From positions 248,001 to 312,000 of the forward strand of contig JAKPOP010000017.1 of assembly GCA_029547805.1 (NCBI GenBank): a stretch of DNA of 64,000 nucleotides, read 5' to 3'. Every line of letters starts with the position of its first letter. The first letter of the stretch is position 1. Source of the DNA: Deltaproteobacteria bacterium (GTDB lineage: Bacteria > Myxococcota_A > UBA9042 > DTJE01). The notes beneath the pieces are model-generated. The model did no database searches. It was not told the DNA's origin and saw only the letters and a program-made list of their open reading frames with translations. Below, in pieces: positions 51,415 to 61,100 of this stretch. Both the position numbers and the translations under genes were made by a program.

Positions 51415-52320
51415 CTACGGGAGGGAGTCCGTCTCCCGGTCTTCCTCCGAGGGGGCCTCGGCCGGGGACAGGGGCTCGGCATGCACGGTGACCCGGGCCT
51501 CCGGGTATCCCTCCTTCACCGCCGCCTCGACCCGATCGGTGACGTCATGGGCCCAGGTCAGGGGGCGGCCACCATCGAGCCGCACCACCACCTCCGCGTG
51601 GAGGTCCGGCCCGGAGGTCCGCACCCGGACCGAGTCCACCTCCTCGACCCCCGTCACGGCCTGAACGCGCTTCCGGACGTCGTCGGCCACTCCTTCCGGG
51701 GCCCGGTCCAGCAAGGCGTGGACGCTCCGTCGGATCAGGCCCCAGGCCACGTGGAGCACCACCAGCGCCACCACCACGGCCGCGATGGGATCCGCCTGGG
51801 GAAGGCCCAGTGCCGCGCCCCCGAGCCCCAGCAGCACCGCCGCCGACGACAGGATGTCGCTCTGGAAGTGCAGGGCATCGGCCTCCAGGGCCTGGCTCCC
51901 GGTCTCCCGGGCCACTCTTGCCAGGGCCCGGGACCGATGCCAGTCCACCCAGATGGCAAACCCGATCACGAGGAAGCCCCAGACCGAGGTCCGAGGACCG
52001 GCAAAGGCCGGGTCCCGCAGGCGTTCCTGGGCCTCCCAGAGGATCCAGACCGAGGTGAGCACGAGCAGCAGGGTCTCGACGAAGGCCGAGAAGTTCTCGA
52101 ACTTGCCGTGACCGAAGGGATGGTCCCGATCGGCCGGCCGGGCCGACTGCCGCACGGCGTAGAGAGTCACCCCGGCCGCCAGCAGGTCCAGGGCCGAGTG
52201 GAGGGCCTCCGCCAGGATCCCCAGAGACCCCGTAAAGAGACCGACTATCAACTTCGTGGCGGTCAGGACGACGGCCCAGAGCAGCGAGGACCCTGCGACC
52301 TGGACCTTCCGGTCGCTCAA
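51415..52320 (-). CDS. Cation diffusion facilitator (CDF) family transporter
   Basis: 301 residues if it starts at the TTG at 52320; no ATG or GTG lies between there and the first helix, and reading further upstream enters the tRNA-Ser gene. Six transmembrane segments, with the metal-site pairs HSALD in TM2 and HFQSD in TM5, and HPFGHGKFE in the loop. The C-terminal 80 residues form the cytoplasmic ferredoxin-like domain. It exports Zn, Fe, Co or Mn against protons; the HSALD/HFQSD pattern does not settle which. It lies within 55 bases of the tRNA genes and may be transcribed with them. Confidence 0.9.
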   Translation of the reverse strand: MSDRKVQVAGSSLLWAVVLTATKLIVGLFTGSLGILAEALHSALDLLAAGVTLYAVRQSARPADRDHPFGHGKFENFSAFVETLLLVLTSVWILWEAQERLRDPAFAGPRTSVWGFLVIGFAIWVDWHRSRALARVARETGSQALEADALHFQSDILSSAAVLLGLGGAALGLPQADPIAAVVVALVVLHVAWGLIRRSVHALLDRAPEGVADDVRKRVQAVTGVEEVDSVRVRTSGPDLHAEVVVRLDGGRPLTWAHDVTDRVEAAVKEGYPEARVTVHAEPLSPAEAPSEEDRETDSLP

Positions 52321-52340
52321 GACGCCCCCGTCCTGGAGAG

Positions 52341-52364
52341 GGGCCCCCGGGGGCCAACCCCCGG
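52341..52364. other. GC-rich inverted repeat after the tRNA-Ser genes
   Basis: GGGCCCCCGGGGG... forms a strong hairpin between the tRNA 3' end and the CDF start. It could help 3' processing of the tRNA transcript. There is no T-run, so it is not a classical terminator. Confidence 0.35.
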
Positions 52365-52373
52365 CGGACACGG

Positions 52374-52464
52374 CGGAGAGAGCGGGATTCGAACCCGCGA
52401 CACGAGTCAACCCCGTGTACTCGCTTAGCAGGCGAGCGCCTTCGACCTACTCGGCCATCTCTCC
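52374..52464 (-). tRNA. tRNA-Ser (anticodon GCU)
   Basis: A 91-base cloverleaf on the minus strand. The acceptor stem is GGAGAGA/TCTCTCC with discriminator G, the anticodon stem CTCGC/GCGAG encloses the loop CTGCTAA, a long variable arm is typical of class II serine tRNAs, and the T-loop is GTTCGAATC. CCA is not encoded. It reads AGC/AGU codons. Confidence 0.95.
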
Positions 52465-52493
52465 CTCGGCGAACGGCCGGACCGGGTCCCTGG

Positions 52494-52579
<86 letters not shown>

Positions 52580-52599
52580 TTGTCAACGAACAGCACGGC

Positions 52600-52628
52600 T
52601 TTCTACCCTGAACCGGCCCCGATGTAAA
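52600..52628 (-). promoter_or_regulatory. Promoter of the tandem tRNA-Ser transcript
   Basis: Minus strand TTTACA (52623-52628), 17-base spacer, TAGAAA (52600-52605), about 20 bases before the first tRNA. Confidence 0.55.
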
Positions 52629-52666
52629 GCCCCGGAACAAGGAAACGGGCCACGGCACCAGGAATG

Positions 52667-55099
52667 TCAGGGCTCCCGGGCCAACACCCGGAAGCCGATC
52701 CGGGGCACCTCGATGGACAGGCTGCCGTCAATCACGGGGACCTGCCCTCCTCCGAGACCATCTACCCAGGTCCCCGAGGCCCCGGACCACCCCCCCAGGG
52801 GCACCTGGAGAGTCCGCACCTCCCCCCGGTTCAGCACCACGAGCACCGGGTCGTCGGCCCCGAGGGAGACCCCATAGGCCTGCCAGTCGGCCCCGCCGGC
52901 CAGCACCGTCACGGTCCCTCGACGGGTCGAGGGGTGCCTGGCCCGGAAGGCCGCCAGCGACCCCACCGTGTCGCGCACGGCCATCCGGTCCGCCGGGAGG
53001 CCCTCGAACACCATCGGCCTCCGGTTGTCCGGGTCCCCCCCGCCGGCCATGCCCACCTCGTCCCCGTAATAGATCAGGGGCACCCCGGGGATCGTCATCA
53101 GGAAGGCGAAGGCCTGCTGCAACCGCAGGTAGGGGTCCGGCGACGTGGGCTGGGGCGGCGGATTGCGGCAGAGGTCCTTGGACCCGTTGCCCCACAGGTC
53201 CGCGATGCGCCCCGGGTCCGCGTGGGTCACGAAGCGAGGGATGTCATGGTTGCCCAGGAAGGTGGACATCACCGCCCCGGACCACCCCGCCAGCCACCAG
53301 GCCTGGGAGTCCCGGGCAACCTCCACCATCCGCTGGAGCGACGACTCGCCCCGGGCCAGGGCCGACACGATGGCCCAGTAGAGGGGGAAGTGGAACTGCC
53401 CGGTCAGTTCCCAGTCCGACACGTACTCCCGGACCTTCGCCTCTCCGGACCCCGGGGACCCGCCGGACCACTCCCCGACGAAGGTCTCCCCCACGAGCCA
53501 GAAGGGGGTCACTCCATGCTCCAGGCGATCCCGGACCTTCGCCCGGAGGTGCCGCCCGAAGGAGTGGTCCATGTGCTTCACGGCATCCACTCGGAAGCCG
53601 TCCAGATCGGCCCGGATCGCCCACTGGATCGCCGCGTCGGTCACGGCTTCGACCGCCTCGTCCACCCGATAGTCCAGGTCCGGGAGATAGGGCTGGAACC
53701 AGCAGTCCTCCGGGTGCTGGTTCCAGTTGTCGTCCTGACCGCAGAGAAGCGGGGTCCGGTGAAACCACTCGGGGCGTTCCTTCCAGAGCGGCGAGTCCTC
53801 GTGGACATGGTTCGCATCGAGGTCCATGAGCACCCGGATGCCCCGGGCGTGGGCCGCCTGGACCATTCGCTGGAGGTCCTCGAGCGTGCCGAAGTGGTTC
53901 TCCGGGGCGTCCAGGAGGAGGGGGAAATAGGCGTGGTAGGCGGTGTATTGGACTCCCGACAGGTCGCCCGCCATGCAGCCGTCGGGGTTGTCGTTCGCAG
54001 CGCTGATCCAGATGGCCGTCACGCCGATCCGGTCGAACCAGCCATCCTCGATCCGCTGGCGAATCCCCTCCCAGTCGCCCCCGACCCATCCCGTGTCCCG
54101 ACAGGCCTGGTCCCTGGGCACGCAGGAGTTCCGGTCATCGTTGGTCTGGTCGCCGTTGGCGAAGCGATCCGTCATCGCGAAGTAGAGCACGGCGTCCCGC
54201 CAGTCGAAGGGGCGCTCCTCCAGCCAGATCGGCACGAACAGCGGCACCGCCGGCCCCCGGGAGGTGGACGCCCGGAAGGTCAGGGAGTGCTTGCCGGGGT
54301 CCTGGTTCGCCAGGCGCACCCGGATCACCTGGCGATCGGCATCCCACTGGAAGGGCACGGCCCGCCCCCGGTGCTCGACCTGGATCGCGTCCCGGATCAG
54401 GTCCTCGCCCCCGATCCCCGTCCGCACCTCCACGTCGGCCTCCACGGTCCGGCGACTCCAGTCCGACCGTGCCGACACGAGTCGCAGTTCCGGCAGGCGG
54501 CAGTCCGGCACCACCAGTTTGGAGTTCTGGATGGTTCCGGTGGGATCCCAGGCGGTCAGGGGGTTCGCCGGATCGATGCGCCAGTCGGTCCCGTCGATCA
54601 GGATCTTGTACTGGTGGGTCCCCGGTGTCATCGAGGACAGGTCGATGCGGACCTCCCAGTCCTCGCCGGTCCCCTGGCGCGCCATGGGATAAGCCGTCAC
54701 GTCCCATTGGTTCCAGTCGCCCGGGACCGTCACCGACGTCGCCGACCCGCTCCACGTCAGCCTGGCCTCGCAGGACCTCGGAATCGGGGCCCCCAGGACC
54801 TCCGGCAGGACGTCTCCCGGTCCACTCCCCGGGTCATCCTGGCCGATCTCGGCGCCGTCTCCGCCCTCGATTCCATCCTCCCCGGAAGCCTCCTCGCCGG
54901 CCTCCGGAGCCGGGTCCCGCACCGCCGGGTCCCCTCCGGACAGGTCCTCCCGGACCTCCCATGGAAGGTCGCCCCCCCGGTCGTCACCGGGAGGCGCGAC
55001 GGCATCCCAGGCAGGCCCCGAGGAGTCCTCCCGACCCATCGGAGAAGGGCTGGAGCATGCCAGCCCCAGCGCCAGGATGGCCCCCAGAACCCGTCTCAT
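52667..55099 (-). CDS. GH13 alpha-amylase-family lipoprotein
   Basis: 810 residues. Hydrophobic N-terminus ending in LGLACSS, a probable lipobox, then an Asp/Glu/Gly/Pro-rich linker to about 100. A starch-binding/early-set beta-sandwich (about 108-200) contains VPGDWNQWDVTAYPM, and a second beta domain follows. The (beta/alpha)8 catalytic barrel runs from about 300, with nucleophile D505 in DGFRVDAVKHM, acid/base E538 in VGETF and D619 in GNHD; a C-terminal beta domain closes it. It likely hydrolyses alpha-glucans outside the inner membrane. The gene starts 22 bases after the giant Cys-rich protein, so the two may be co-transcribed. Confidence 0.92.
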   Translation of the reverse strand: MRRVLGAILALGLACSSPSPMGREDSSGPAWDAVAPPGDDRGGDLPWEVREDLSGGDPAVRDPAPEAGEEASGEDGIEGGDGAEIGQDDPGSGPGDVLPEVLGAPIPRSCEARLTWSGSATSVTVPGDWNQWDVTAYPMARQGTGEDWEVRIDLSSMTPGTHQYKILIDGTDWRIDPANPLTAWDPTGTIQNSKLVVPDCRLPELRLVSARSDWSRRTVEADVEVRTGIGGEDLIRDAIQVEHRGRAVPFQWDADRQVIRVRLANQDPGKHSLTFRASTSRGPAVPLFVPIWLEERPFDWRDAVLYFAMTDRFANGDQTNDDRNSCVPRDQACRDTGWVGGDWEGIRQRIEDGWFDRIGVTAIWISAANDNPDGCMAGDLSGVQYTAYHAYFPLLLDAPENHFGTLEDLQRMVQAAHARGIRVLMDLDANHVHEDSPLWKERPEWFHRTPLLCGQDDNWNQHPEDCWFQPYLPDLDYRVDEAVEAVTDAAIQWAIRADLDGFRVDAVKHMDHSFGRHLRAKVRDRLEHGVTPFWLVGETFVGEWSGGSPGSGEAKVREYVSDWELTGQFHFPLYWAIVSALARGESSLQRMVEVARDSQAWWLAGWSGAVMSTFLGNHDIPRFVTHADPGRIADLWGNGSKDLCRNPPPQPTSPDPYLRLQQAFAFLMTIPGVPLIYYGDEVGMAGGGDPDNRRPMVFEGLPADRMAVRDTVGSLAAFRARHPSTRRGTVTVLAGGADWQAYGVSLGADDPVLVVLNRGEVRTLQVPLGGWSGASGTWVDGLGGGQVPVIDGSLSIEVPRIGFRVLAREP

Positions 55100-55121
55100 C
55101 GTCGCTCCTCTCTCCTGGCCA

Positions 55122-58100
55122 TCAGGGGATTCCGTTGGTCAACACGAGCCGGTAGGACTGGCAGGTCACCGGTGCCGACGGCTCTCGATAGACCCGGATC
55201 AGGAAGGCATTGCCGTTGTCGATGCACCGATGCGTCCCCGGCGAGGCCTCCCCGGGACACGTCCCGCACCGGTCCATGGTCCCGTGGCGGGCCAGGCAGG
55301 CGGCCAGGCTGGTCGGTTTCGCGCAGGTCGGCAGGTAGGACTGGTTGCAGGGGCACTCGCCCAGCGTGTCGGTGTAGAAGTCCACCCGCTTCTCCCACGC
55401 CGTGACGCCCCGACAGAAGGACTGGTCGTCGCAGGCCGCCGTGTAGACGTCCAGTCGGAAGGTGTCCTGAGGATTCGTGGCCAGCACGAACCGGGCGTGG
55501 AAGCGGTCGCATCCGTCCAGGAGCCCGAGGGGGTCCAGGTCGGCGGCGGTGACCCGGAACCAGTCCTCGTCACCGTAGGAGGTCAGGTTCCCGATGACCT
55601 CCAGGGTCTGCCCCGAGTCCCCGAGGGTCCCCAGGTCCAGGGCGTGGGCGCAGTCCTGGCCTCCCAGGTGCTCCCAGGCGTCGCCCTGGCACTCGCAGCC
55701 GTCGGCGCCGCTCTCGTTGAGGTCGTACCAGGCGGGCTGGTCCCCGGTTCGAGGGTCGCACTGGTAGAGGCAGCGACCCGCCGCGGTGCAGGAGACGAGA
55801 GTCCCGTGGGGAATCGCCCCGGGGTCGAGGGGACACAGGGCCGACAGACTCCCCTCGTCCGTGAGGCCGTTGCAGTCGTCGTCCCGGGCGTTGCACCGCT
55901 CCGGTGCCCCGGGATGAACCGAGGCCCGCTGGTCGTCGCAGTCGCCGCCCAGGGTGGTCGTGTAGCCGTCCCCGGGCCCGCACCGGCAGAGGGTCGTCGA
56001 CCCACCGAAGCCGTCCCCGTCCTGGTCCTTGTACCAGGCGACGCACTCGGTCGTCCCCGGTGGGTCCGTGGCCCCGTCGCAGTTGTTGTCCTTGCCGTCG
56101 CAGACCTCCTGGGCGACGGGGTTCACTGCGGCGTCGGTGTCGTCGCAATCCCCGGCACCGAGGCCGCGGTAATTCCCGGAGGCACTGCACAGACACTGGC
56201 TCAAGCCCGTCTTTCCGAAGCCATCGCCATCGAAGTCGTAGTACCGGGTCACGCAGCCCGTGGTCCCGGCGGGGTCCGTGAAGCCGTCGCAGTCGTTGTC
56301 CTTGCCGTCGCAGACCTCGAGCCCCCCTGGCCGCACCGCCGGGTCCTGGTCGTTGCAGTCCCCGGGCACCTGGGCCCGGTAGACCCCCACCGGTCCACAG
56401 AGGCACTCGGAGTCGTCGGTCCGTCCCGTGCCGTCCCCGTCATCGTCCCGGTACCAGGTCTCGCACCCCGGGGTCCCGGGGGGGTCGGCAACGCCGTCGC
56501 AGTCGTCGTCCACCCCGTTGCAGACCTCGACCTGGCCCCCGACTGCGGTCCATCCGTAGCGATCCCGGGTCACGTCGCAGGTCCGGCAGGCGTGCTGCGG
56601 GTCCATGGACCCATGGAAGTAGCAGCGCCCCTCGATCAGGCACCAGGACTCGGCCAGGGGGTTCGCGCATCCGCCCTCCCCGTCGCAGACGTCGTAGGTG
56701 CAGGAAAGACCGTCACTGCACGAGTAGAGGCTCCCCAGGCACACGCCGTCCTGGCAGAGGTCCCCGCTGGAACAGGCATTCCCATCGTTGCAGGCCATCC
56801 CCGTGAGGGGAGTCCAGGCCCCGGGCACCGTCTCGGGCCGGCACTCCTGGCAGGAGTTCGCCGGATTGCGATCCCCCGGATTCCAGCACGCCCCGTCCAC
56901 CAGGCAGAACCCCGGCAGCAGGTCGAAGCGGCAGGTCCCATCCCCGTTGCAGGAGTCCGCGGTGCAAGACCGGCCGTCATCGCACCCATAGGGAATCCCC
57001 AGGCACTGCCCCCCCTGGCAGAGGTCCGTGGAGGTGCAGGCATTGCCATCGTTGCAGGGCAGTCCGTCGAGGGGGCTGTAGGCGCCCTGGTCCTCGGCCG
57101 GCAGGCATCCCAGGCAGGGATTGCCGGGTGCGGGGGTCCCCTGGGCCACGCAGGCCCCGGCGATCAGGCACCACTCCGAGTCCACCAGGTGGCGGCAGAG
57201 GCCCTGGGGGTCGCAGAAGTCGGTGGTGCACGACAGTCCGTCGTCGCACCCGGTGGAGAGTCCCACGCACTGCCCGTCCTGGCAGACATCCCCGGTCGTG
57301 CAGGGGTTCCCGTCGTCGCAGGAGACGCCGCTCCGGGGGGTCCAGGCCTCCGGCTGGACCTGGGAGTCGCAGACCAGGCAGGGCGTGTCGGGGGACGCCT
57401 CCTGGTCGGTCACGCACCGATCTCCGATCCGGCAGAAGCCCGGCACCACCTGGTGCAGGCAGCCCCCCTGGCCGTCGCACGCATCGGTGGTGCAGGCAAT
57501 GGCGTCATCGCAGGAATAGGGAGACCCCTGGCAGGCCCCGGCGGTGCAGTGGTCCCCTTCGGTGCAGGCGATCCCGTCGTCGCAGGGGGCCTGGTCCAGG
57601 TAGGTCCACCGGAGGGCATCCTGGTTCGGGTCACAGACGTTGCAGGGATTGCGGGGGTCCACGGCACCCTGGAGATGGCAGGCCCCCTCGATGGCGCACC
57701 ACCCTGTCGCGACGCCATGGCGACAGGTGCCCGCGAGGCAGTAGTCCTCGGTGCAGGCCAGGTCGTCGGTGCAGTCCCGGAGGATGCCGCCGCCGCAGAC
57801 CCCGTCCAGGCAGATCTCCCCGACGGTGCAGAGGTCCCCGTCGTCGCAGAGGGCCCCGTTCCGGGAGGTCCACTGGGAGTTTGAGACCCCCGGCTGGCAC
57901 CAGAGGCAGGCATTCTGGGGCCGGGTCATCCCGACGGCCCAGCACTGGCCGTCGATCAGGCACCAGCCCTCCCGGAGGGTGTGGACGCACTGCCCCTCGA
58001 GGTCGCAGGAGTCCGCCGTGCAGGGCAGGTCGTCGGCGCAGGCCTGCCCCAGGCCCACGCAGAATCCCCCCTGGCACTGGTCCTGGGCCGTGCAGGGATT

Positions 58101-61100
58101 GCCGTCATCGCAGGTCCACCCGTCGTCCCGGGGCGTGAAGTCCTCGGGGGTCGTCGCCGGGTCGCAGAAGCGGCAGGGCTCCGTGGGGTCCGCCGCCCCG
58201 GTCTCGAAGCACTGGTTCCACACCAGACACCAGCCCTCCTGGAGCAGGTGCTCGCACTCCCCGGTGCCCAGGCAGCGGTCCGCCGTGCAGGCCAGACCAT
58301 CGTCGCAGGAATAGGGAATCCCCCCGCAGACCCCGTCCACACACCGGTCGTCCCGGGTGCAGGACTGGCCATCGTCGCACTCGCCCCCCTGGGTGGTGGG
58401 CGTCCAGCCCGTGGTGCTGTAGAGGGTGCGACACCGCTGGCAGGGATTGCCCGGATCCGCGGCCCCCTCGGGGTGACAGACGCGATCGATCAGGCAGAAG
58501 CCGGGGATCAGGGAGTGCCGGCACCCGCCCTGGCCGTCGCAGGCGTCCTCGGTGCAGGCGATGCCATCGTCACAGGTCAGCGAAGTCCCGCGACAGGCCC
58601 CCTCGTGACAGGCGTCCCCGAAGGTGCAGGGGTCGTTGTCCTGGCAGGAGGCACCCTCCCGGGAGGACCAGACATCGGTGGCGACGTCGGCCAGACAGGC
58701 CAGGCAGGGATTCGAGGGATGGGGCAGGCGATTGGGGCGACAGGCCCCGTCGATGAGGCACCACCCCGGAAGCAAGGAGTAGTCGCAGGTCCCGTCGCCA
58801 CGACAGGCATCGGCGGTGCACAGCAGACCATCGGAGCAGCCATAGGACTGTCCTTCGCAGACCCCCTGGTTGCAGGTGTCCCCGAAGGTGCAGGCGTTCC
58901 CGTCCTCGCAGGAGGCCCCATCGGTCTTGGGAACCGCCTGGCAGAGCCCCGAGACCGGGTTGCAGAGGCCCGGGTCATGACAGGGGGTCGGGGGCGGACA
59001 GAAGACCGGCGCCCCCTCGCAGAGGCCCTGGTGACACGCATCCATCGTGGTGCAGGGATTGCGGTCGTTGCAGGGGGTCCCCTCGGGGGCCAGGGGGGCC
59101 GAGCAGGCCCCCGTCTGCGGGTCGCAGACCCCCGGGAGGTGGCAGTCATCGATGGCCGGACAGGGGATCGGGCTCGCCCCGGTGCAGACCCCCGCCTGAC
59201 AGGAGTCGACCCGGGTGCAGGGGTTCCCGTCGTCGCAGGCGGCCCCATCGGGCTTCCGGGGCGTCGTGCACTCGCCGGTCGCAGGGTAGCAGACCCCTGC
59301 CAGATGGCACGGATCGACGGCCTCGCAGGTCTTGGGGTCCGTCCCCACGCAGGCCCCGGCGACGCACCTGTCGGTCTGGGTGCAGAGATTGCCATCGTCG
59401 CAGGGGCTCCAGTCGCCCTTGACCGGAGGAACGCACAGACCGGTGGCCGGGTCGCAGGTCCCGTCCAGGTGGCACGAGTCCGGAGCCGGGCAGGTCACCA
59501 GGGAACCGCCGGTGCAGGCCCCCTGCACACAGGAGTCGTTCCGGGTGCAGGGGTTCCCGTCGTTGCAGAAGGAACCGTCCACCTTCGGAGGATGCCCGCA
59601 GGCACCCCCCTGGCAGACGTCGTTGGTACAGGGATTCGTGTCCGGGGTGCAGGCGGACCCGTCGGGTCGGGGCGTCGGGATGCAGCCCCCCTGTCCGTCG
59701 CAGGTGTTTCGGGAGAGGCACTCGGTGATGGGGCAGACGTAGGGGGTTCCCTGGCAGGTGCCCGTGGCGCAGGTGTCGCCAGAGGTGCACGGATTGCCGT
59801 CATCGCAGGCCCCCGTGACGGGCTCGTGATGGCAGCCGTCCAGGGCACAGGAGTCCTGGGTACAGGGGTCCCCGTCATCGCAACTGATGGGGGTCGACGG
59901 CTGGCAGACCTTGTCCCCGCAGACCCGGGCCGGGCGATAGACGAGCCCGGTACAGGAAGCCGGCTGGCACTCGGCCTGGTTCGCCGTGAAGACGCAGCCC
60001 CCCTGCCGTGCATCGCAGGTGTCGTCGGTGCACACGTTGCCGTCGTCGCACTGCCTCGGCAGCCCCGCCCCGCAGGCCCCGCCCTGACAGGAGTCCATCA
60101 CCGTGCAGGGATTCCCGTCATCGCACGGAATCCCGTCATGGTCCGACCAGTCGGTCGGGTTCCCCGGAGCGCACCACCGGCAGGGATTGTCCGGCTGGGC
60201 CTGTCCCCCCTGCCAGCACTGCCCGGCAATGGCGCACCATCCCGGTGCCACGGTGAAGTGGCACCCTCCGTCCCCGTCGCAGGAGTCCGCCGTGCAGGCA
60301 AGCCCATCGTTGCAGGCGTAGGAGACGCCCTGGCACCGGCCCCCCAGACACTGGCCCCCATAGGTGCAGGGGAGCCCGTCATCGCACGACGCCCCATCCC
60401 GGTCGGACCAGGAGACCCAGGACCGGGCCGGATCACAGACGCGGCAGGGATTGTCGGGATGCAGCGTCCCGCCGGCCTGGCAGACCCCCAGGATCAGGCA
60501 GAAGCCGGCCTCGATCACGTGGGTGCACGTTCCCATGCCGTCGCAGGCATCGGCGGTGCATCCGATCCCGTCGTCACAGGAGTACGGCGTCCCCTGGCAG
60601 GCCCCCTCCCGGCATCGGTCCGAGTAGGTGCAGGGGTCTCCATCGTTGCAGGGCGTGGTCAGGTACTGCGTCACGCAGCCCTGGTCGGGCAGGCAGAGGT
60701 CCTGGGTGCAGGGATTGCCGTCATCGCAGGATCGCGGGGTTCCCCCGAAACAGCGCCCCAGCAGGCAGGAGTCCTGGAGCGTGCAGGCGTTGCCGTCGTC
60801 GCAGGGCGCGGTGTTGGGCGTGAACCGACACCCCGATGCCGGGTCGCAGGTGTCGTCGGTGCAGGGGTTCCCGTCGTCGCAGGTCACGGGGTTCGACCCG
60901 ATGCAGGACCCTTCCTGGCACTGGTCGGTCCGGGTGCAGGCCGACCCGTCGTCGCAGGGCCGGGTGTTCGGGACGTGATAGCACCCGACCAGCGGGTCAT
61001 CACAGCGGTCGTCCGTGCAGGGATTGTGGTCGTCGCAGTCCGGTCCCTGGCCGACGCAGCGTCCCGCCTGGCAGGAATCGCCGGTGGTGCACCCATTGCC

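Noticed and set aside
52664-57884. Plus-strand open frames of about 910 and 935 codons opposite the amylase and giant-protein genes
   Set aside because: They are antisense to genes with full catalytic and repeat motifs, and their apparent Val/Pro/Ala periodicity just reflects the coding repeats underneath.
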